Positions 57,230 to 64,000 of a stretch of 64,000 nucleotides of DNA are shown piece by piece. A program made the translations under genes and the position numbers. The stretch lies in contig JAVHZZ010000006.1 of assembly GCA_036250195.1 (NCBI GenBank), positions 190,463,850-190,527,849 on the forward strand, written 5' to 3'. The notes under the pieces are model-generated. The model had not been told where the DNA came from and made no database searches. It was given only the letters and a program-made list of their open reading frames with translations. Origin of the DNA: Mixophyes australis (Eukaryota; Chordata; Amphibia; Anura; Limnodynastidae). Positions within the stretch are counted from its first letter, which is position 1. Each line of letters opens with the position of its first letter.

Positions 57230-58360
57230 TATTGAATGGGGATCTATTATCTCTATACATGCTGACCTTTCTTCTGAGTGTGATTCATCTGTGCTCCATG
57301 CAAAATGCTACAGAACAAAACAGGAGAATTTCCTTGTGAATGAATCCTTGTAATTAAGGGATAGTATACTCTCTAGGCCTCACATTAACATCATTTTCTA
57401 GAAATGTTTAGGAGAACATAGGAGCATAAGTCAGCAACAAATGTTTGCTACATATTTGTTTGTTAACATGACTGAACAGAACTGGATTACCAAACTGGAC
57501 CCTAGGCAAGCTAGCCATCATTTGGGCCCACACTTCTGATATCCTCAATGTAATGGTTACTCCAGACAAAGGGACAGCTGTAAAATTTGTAAGAAAACCA
57601 CTTCCAACTTAAAGGGGTTTTACAACTTTAGAATAACTGTCCCTCCTCCCCCATGTAGCAAATAGGACAATGTCACTTAACATACATAGCATTCTAATAT
57701 TTATTTCTATGAAAAAAACAAAACAAAGCTATGGACTGTTAATATGCTTTGTCATTGAGGTAAGAATATCCCAGTAGTAACTGTTGACTGGGTTAGGTGC
57801 CTTTGGTAGAAAAGTAATTTAGGTAGATGTGCCTTTAATCAGCCCACCTAGAGCCTCAAAAATTATGTTCCCACATAATTAGAAACAGCCCCCCCAATCA
57901 AGATGTTTGTAAAACTTTGGAACTGATATTGTTTGATATGAATCCTTTCAATCATAAGACAGCACCAATTGTTGTGTTATGGTGTAATTGTTTTTTGGGG
58001 TTTGAACAGTTCTTATGTATTCATGTTCCATATTGAATTACCTCAATAGGCTGCAGTGAAATAGGCCATTTGGTCTGGACTATGATTATCTTTTTTCTTT
58101 GTCTAGAATGCAAAGGCTTAATTCATGACCAAGGGGGCCCTGAATGAACTACCTAATTCCCAAATCCTGGCACCATGTCTCCCCTGCCCCCCACCTCCAG
58201 TGCTTTAGCCCCAGTCATGGAGCCTTGAAATTAAGCTGTGTTTTTGCAGCTGTGCTCAATTAAAAGAGGTAGGAAATAGCTGCAATTGTGTGTAAGAGAC
58301 TGTATAGTGTGCATGTTATGTGCCTGTTTTTTCAGCTACTTGCAAATGCACTTGTGTGTG

Positions 58361-58413
<53 letters not shown>

Positions 58414-59810
58414 CACACACACGTCAAAGTGGAAATTTAGAAATGGCTGGATGGAAAATGTAAGCAAATGGAATTTTGATTGTTTTACATTTTTTATAGC
58501 AGCATTTCTAAATCTTACATATCTATATATATAGATAGATATATATATTCAGAATAATTACTAATTGGCGCTCCAACCACCTATTCATTAAAACAACAGA
58601 AAAACCGTCCAGTTTGTAGATTAGCAGCGTCTTCTTCCTGACATTCCACAACCCATTGTGGACCAATCTAAATGAAATAAATAAAACAAAGGGAAAGGCT
58701 GCTCATAGTGTAGTATATCATATAACACCAGACTTACTCAGAAGAAGAGTTATGTACACTGCTTTTCACCTGAATGAGTATGAAATGTTCTGGTCCTTAA
58801 CTACAAATTTACTATTAAAGTTACTTGTGCTGAATTAATATTAAAATATACCATTCCCACCAAATGATTATTTCAGCAAGGATAATAATTAAGTGTAAAC
58901 TTCAGAAGCAGAGTATTTTGTAAGGGGCCAGGCTTGAGGGTCTGTATGCGGTTGTATATGTATGACACTCTTTGTAACCAGATTATTTTACAGTGCTATG
59001 GAATATGTTGGTCACTTTACAAATAGATAATAATAGTCTGTAGCAGTCAATGTGATAAAGTTTCAGAGCACCATTTGAGCCACATATCTCTGTTTGGTTC
59101 ATTTAATTTTAAAAGTATCTAAACCTTCCGATTGCCATAACAGTGACTTTTTTGGCTTTCACTGCATATCACACTAATAGACAGCAGTCCCAGACTACCT
59201 TCCCCCACCGAGCTAGTAAGTTATCTAATTCACATACCTCATACACTGGTGACAAGACCTACATAGGCTTAGGAGCCAAATGGCATTCCTTTACTCCACA
59301 GGGGTCCATCCTAACTAACTGGACCGCATCATTCCTGGCACTCTCACTAGTCCTTCATAAACATGTTGGTGCTGTGCAATATCAGCCCTATCAGCATGTG
59401 TTGAAGCTAATGTGTCACTAAATTAACATGACAGTATGAGCATTATGCAAGACTGATAGCATATATGGAACAGTCAACCTGCAAATCAAAGGTTAGCTGC
59501 ATTTAAACCTTTGTACAGTGCCATATCCAAGCTAATAGCAACTACACTCCTCTAAAAAGCTTACTATATGCTTACAGCCTATTCACAACTCCCTGGCTTG
59601 TTCGAGACAAATAGTAAGCCATCTGTGATGTCATTCATCTGATTAGGAATAGCTCTCCAAAAGGATGGCTTCTATAATAATGAATATGGAATTTAAATTT
59701 TATCAAAAGCATGGTTATATCTGGTAACTGTCATTTCAGATACATCTCGGGATTTATGGCCAACATCTATGTGGCAGAAGAAGAATGATCTATGTGTTGA
59801 TATTTCAAAT
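57230..59810. other. intergenic, microsatellite inside
   Basis: No gene is recognised. A 92-codon frame (59143-59421) has no known match and no splice context. Confidence 0.4.
58365..58411. repeat. (TA)n microsatellite
   Basis: About 23 TA units followed by a short (AC)n. A second impure TATA/GATA tract lies at 58518-58549. Confidence 0.9.
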
Positions 59811-60019
59811 AAATTCTTTACATTCTAAAGCAAGTCAGTGTCATTCCATAACCATAAATGGTATAGTTTGATATTAACAAATGGCCACTGTTCTCTGCCA
59901 GAAATAATTTTTTTACACACTGAAACGATATATGGGCTCCCTGCAACGATATGCCAAAGAAATTTAAATAAAGGACTGGACATAACCGGTAAAAAAGAGA
60001 GAGAGGTAGAGACATCAGC

Positions 60020-60250
60020 AATTTACATACAGGTGCCCAGAAAGGAGTTGCTGTTTGAGGGATTATCGGCTATTGGTCGAGCACTTGATCGTGAATTCCT
60101 ACACACTGCAGGATCAGAAGACGGTTGGAACAAGATTTTTAGTTTTGCCGACCAACCAAACCAACCAACGATTGGTGCTTTGGAACGACTATCGGTTGTC
60201 ATGTAAATGTACACACTACTGCGATACCTGTAATGTGTATCCAGCCTAAC
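60020..60250. mobile_element. MITE-like repeat end
   Basis: The right end GTAATGTGTATCCAGCCTAA repeats the terminus seen at about 2160. Internal CGATTGG and GACCAACC words recall its body. The left end is not fixed. Confidence 0.3.
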
Positions 60251-60254
60251 TCCT

Positions 60255-62935
60255 GTCTCTCCTGCAAAAATAAAGACTGTTGTCCGGATCATGTATTAAT
60301 ACTTGGAAGTTTTATTTAAAGGATATGACCAGCTTCCCACACCCATCTAACAGAACTTTGACAGTCGCATGCCTGTTACCCTGTGGATCAGGAGTACTCA
60401 CCTTTGCTGGAGCTGCACCTGATCTTGTCTCTGCATCGACAACATGAGAAGAAGAGATGCAAACAGCACCCTGGAAGAGATATCTCCTGCATTAGACAAA
60501 CTACCACAGAATGTCACAGTCCCGGTTATCCTCTATGGGGACTGTTTTCTGGACCTATTTGCTAAGTTCCGATAAAGCTTAGCTGGAGACGGTTCTTTTA
60601 TTCCATACCAGGTAGGCTGAACGCTCCTCCCTTCCCTCCTCTAACTAAACTGAAACTGCTCATGAGACCTATGGTCTCACATGTGCACTAAGACACCGGT
60701 CAGAACCTGGACTAATACAGTCATCGCTTGGACAGCCTCTTATCCGATGTGCTGTCCCAGCATGACGTTTTGATAAATAAGTACTATCACTTATTGTTTT
60801 GAAAAACTACAATAAGGGATGGTAATTTACAGAAAAATGTTGTGGTGGGTCATAAAAAGACATTTATTACAACAATGTTTGATGTTTGTTTTTAAACTTT
60901 CTTACAATGTCAATGTTGGGAGAGAATCTGAAGCTTCACCCTTGGGGGTGAGTACCCCTGAATGGCAGCGGTCTCTGGCATGTGAGCACACAGTTCTGCT
61001 TATTAGGTCATGAAGGGGCCTGACATTAAATAAAAGTGATGAGTAGATATATCCTATAATTAAAGGGGACAAATAACACAATTTATTTGCATTGCTCAAT
61101 GTATTGCATATTACACACATGCACATGTGTATAGTCATGCATGTGTACTACATTACCTTGCACTTTGTTTACCTTTACTAGACACCTGTAAACATAAGGG
61201 TCATTGATCCGTATAGTAAACACTGTGACAGTAACATTGACCGCTTACACTTCAAAAAGTTTTTCATCTATTTGTTGTACTATATTTGAGCTGCATTCAC
61301 TAGGCAGTGAATCCAGCTCAAGTAAACAGTATATATGTACCTTAATTCTAATTAACACTAAAACATTTGTGCTATCTGCAACTGGTTACTCCATAAATCT
61401 TTTACAAAGCTCCAGCAGTGAAAGGGATGAGCTAAACAGGTGCCTGAGGGACAAGTAGACAGAATGGGTGGTGGGTTTACAGGTGTCTTCGTGTCTTTCA
61501 CACTATATTTTTCCCATTCCTTTTTCACAAGTCCATAAGAAAGTCTCCATTTCCTAGATGAATGCTGTCTGTCTTCTTCAACTCCTTATCATTCAAGATG
61601 TCATAGTGGGACAAACTTTCTCAACCTTAATTTCTGTCATGCACCACTGTAAAGTCTCATTCATATGTGAATGTTCTATTTTCTGTAACGCCTGCATAAA
61701 CAGCCTCTGTATACACTAAAGGAATGTTTGTGGCCCCAAAGCTCAGAGCCAACACCATGAGCTGGAGAAAACATGCTCAGCCTCGATGCCCGAGGAGAAC
61801 CTTGTTTGGGAGTGCTTTAGCTAATGCGGAGCTGTAATTAACAGCAAAGCTCCAGAGCATGTTGATGAGATTCTGGAACTGCTCCATTTTCTGCTGCTTT
61901 TATTGAATATACTAAACCCACATTAAAGAATATCTATTTTTAGATGTGCTTCTTAGCCACATTTTCTTGCAGATATCCTGACCTTACAGTACCTTAGTTT
62001 AAAAGCCAACTGTATTCATAAACAATTGCAGCATGCAGTGGTAGCAAGTAAAGAACAACATAATTGGAACTGCACAAGTTCCACACTTTTACTAGATATA
62101 TTGTAAGTATGGATTTTACTCAATATTGAAAAGTGTACAAGTGTAAACAAGCCATTAATCTGTTCTTGTGCATGCATGTGACTGTTTACTCTTCAACTCT
62201 GTTCACTTGCTTTTACTGTATGGGGAATGAACATACTATGGAAGGAAACTTGAGATGACTACATTGACCTGATAACAGCAGCCCATGTTATTCCTGCTGT
62301 TTTACTGCTTGATGTGCATAGCATGTTTTTACTAGGGTCAGTGGGACATTTATGGTTTGCACTTATGGTATTGTGATCAATGAATCCTATTCACAATATC
62401 CGTTACCTTTATATATTAAACTGCACTGGCACCGACAAAGATTCATTTTATGAATTGAACCAATGTTCATGACACTGCCGCCTTTCAATTCAGTAGGAAC
62501 CAGTGACATCATTGAGGCATGAAATCACTGTGTGTGAGCATCAGGTGTTCTTTAAAATCCTTCACTAAGAGGTGAACACGTCAGTGGCAACACAGGACAA
62601 ACGACTCCATTTAGAAAAGTGTTACTACCACTTTAGGACCACCTTTTAACTAATTTCAATATTTCCCTTTTTCTCCTTTATGATGTACTATTCAGTTTAA
62701 GCTCATTTATCACTTAATCACTAATCAAGGCATTTATTACATGTGTCACTATCATCCAAAGTAATGTTTTTATTGCATTAGCAGAGATGCACTTAGAATT
62801 GTACTTTCCCATATAAATTGTGCCTTGAAGGTGCAAAAGGCAGTCCATTTGTAGTGTAGGCTGAATAACTGGTTTCCACCAGCTCCACTTATGAAAAGAG
62901 AGTCCCATATGGACAAAAGCACTTAAATGCATACA
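60255..62935. other. intergenic, candidate conserved block
   Basis: No gene is recognised. About 61740-61910 (including GGAGCTGTAATTAACAGC and CATGTTGATGAGATTCTGG) lacks repeat features and carries a homeobox-type TAATTA, so it is a possible non-coding regulatory element by inference. Confidence 0.35.
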
Positions 62936-62989
62936 TGTGGAAGTAAGTGACGTTTACCTTACCTGCAGGAGTTAAAATGCCACATCCCA

Positions 62990-63045
62990 GGCCAACCAAT
63001 GAGAAAATGAAGGGGAGTGCCTGGAGATCTGTCTATATAAGTCCT
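62990..63045 (+). promoter_or_regulatory. CCAAT/TATA promoter
   Basis: A CCAAT box (62996-63000) lies 34 bp before TATATAA (63034-63040). Initiation would be expected near 63065-63070, about 300 bp before the ATG at 63364. The compact layout also suits an LTR or other retroelement promoter. Confidence 0.5.
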
Positions 63046-63363
63046 AGCATGTCACATGCCCTTTCTGATTCACTGCTCGAGATCCCAGGAGAAGAGCTGC
63101 TGAGAAAGGATTTGTATTCAAATAGAATTTCCCTTACCCTGTTTTTTTTTCTCTTTGTATTTGCTGTTGCCTTATTCAATTTCCCCTCTCCTTTTGTCAG
63201 TGTTTACCCTGACAAGCTTTCCCTGACTTTTTTCTGTTTTTTTTTCAACCAACCCATCACCCCCTCCCCCCTTGTTTTTTTCTTTTACCCCATTTTTGCC
63301 CTTATCATTCCCCCTCCCTTTTCTTTTTCTTTGCATATATTTCATCTCCCCCTTGTCAGTAAC

Positions 63364-64000
63364 ATGCCCCGGCCAAAGCGTGCAGTCACTTGCCCCAGTA
63401 GACTTTGTGACTCCCCCACCTTCTCTTCTGCCGGCCATATTGCGGCAGTTAACAGGGAAATGGATGGCGGCGGGAGCGCTAGTGCTGCCCGCCTTCCACC
63501 TCATCGTCCCCCAATCCGTGGTGCTAACTTACCTTATCCTGTTTGGAGGAGCAGAAGGGGAGACTTTTTAGCGCAAGCCAGTGCATATGCACAGAGCGCT
63601 CTCACCAGAGAGGGCGATGCAGGAGGTGCAATGTAAGGAGCACTGAAGGGATGAGGAGAAGTGTGTCTCCTCCAACGACAGGCACTGTTAAAAGGCCCTA
63701 CAATATCCATTACCACCCCCCCCAGGTATCATCCATGGTAACAGGTAGTTGCAGGAGCATCCAGCAGGGGGAGCAGAGCAGCAGCACCTCACAAGGCACA
63801 GGTCAGTAGTGCATTTAACCCCTCCTGTGCCAGTGAGAAATGTACATCATGCAGCTTAGTGTCCTGCCCCTCACCAACTCTATTTTCCCCCCAGGCCTTT
63901 CTTACCTCAAAACCCCAGATTGTTAGACTGGGAATCTCAGCTCTATAGACAACCCTGTGTGGCTCGGCGTTCCCTTTATCAGCAGGGTTTACTGGACAGA
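63364..64000 (+). CDS. unidentified ORF, possibly two exons, runs off the window
   Basis: From the ATG at 63364 (A at -3) a 90-codon frame starts MPRPKRAVTCPSR, basic, Cys-containing and Ser/Ala-rich, and stops at 63634-63636. A GT at 63633 (CAAT|GTAAGG) and an AG at 63893-63894 after a pyrimidine tract (TATTTTCCCCCCAG) would remove a 262-bp intron containing that stop. The join keeps frame and continues PFLPQNPRLLDWESQLYRQP to the window edge. Another acceptor (63725) and donor (63801) exist, but using that exon with this donor gives an early stop. Function unknown. It could be a gene or the 5' part of a retroelement driven by the promoter at 63034. Confidence 0.4.

Noticed and set aside
62947..63363. 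N-terminal extension of the 229-codon frame at the right edge
   Set aside because: The region contains the CCAAT/TATA promoter and a T-rich leader, so translation from 62947 is unlikely; the start at 63364 is preferred.

Overview
The window is a piece of vertebrate nuclear genome, almost certainly from a frog (anuran amphibian). It holds one intact, confidently identified gene: a single-exon Frizzled receptor, fzd2, at 50591-52249 (+). Nearly everything else recognisable is transposon-derived: V-SINE-like tRNA SINEs ending in (GATGAT)n, CR1/L2 and L1/Tx1 LINEs, Ty3/gypsy pieces, hAT elements, palindromic Harbinger-like MITEs, and minisatellites. The frog assignment rests on the Fzd2 protein, which resembles amphibian Fzd2 from recall, and on the repeat mix. 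No search was run.

Layout. 1-10.3 kb is a pile-up of broken autonomous elements: a gypsy integrase (+) meeting a gypsy gag start (-), a LINE endonuclease fragment, a solo LTR (-), a 3.9 kb CR1/L2 LINE with a damaged ORF1 and frameshifted ORF2, and a hAT/ZBED5-like transposase (-) into which the LINE is inserted. 10.3-24.7 kb is mostly anonymous sequence with SINEs and MITEs, including a hAT MITE inside another repeat with a perfect 8-bp target duplication. It also holds an orphan 63-codon ORF ending on a consensus splice donor. 24.7-31.5 kb holds two nested palindromic MITEs, an almost identical 572-bp inverted duplication 4.9 kb apart, and two arrays of a 35-bp minisatellite. 31.5-37.7 kb has more MITEs and a SINE nested in a SINE. 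37.7-40.3 kb is an L1/Tx1 fragment followed by an LTR-flanked, internally deleted gypsy element carrying a MITE and a SINE.

43.1-45.3 kb is a 2.2 kb non-autonomous hAT-like element filled by a 28-bp minisatellite of about 50 units. Its three long minus-strand reading frames are artefacts of the repeat. 45.6-49 kb has LTR-, hAT- and SINE-derived repeats. 49-53.3 kb is the fzd2 neighbourhood (upstream sequence, intact CDS, 3'UTR), with few repeats. 53.4-62.9 kb is intergenic with several palindromic MITEs and an (AT)n run. At 62.95-64.0 kb a CCAAT/TATA promoter is followed by an ORF that can be spliced in frame to a second exon running off the window; its identity is unknown and it may belong to a retroelement.

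No operon-like organisation or new defence-type system was found. The observations most worth checking are the minisatellite-filled hAT element, the recent inverted duplication, the dispersed 35-bp minisatellite, and the spliced ORF at the right edge.
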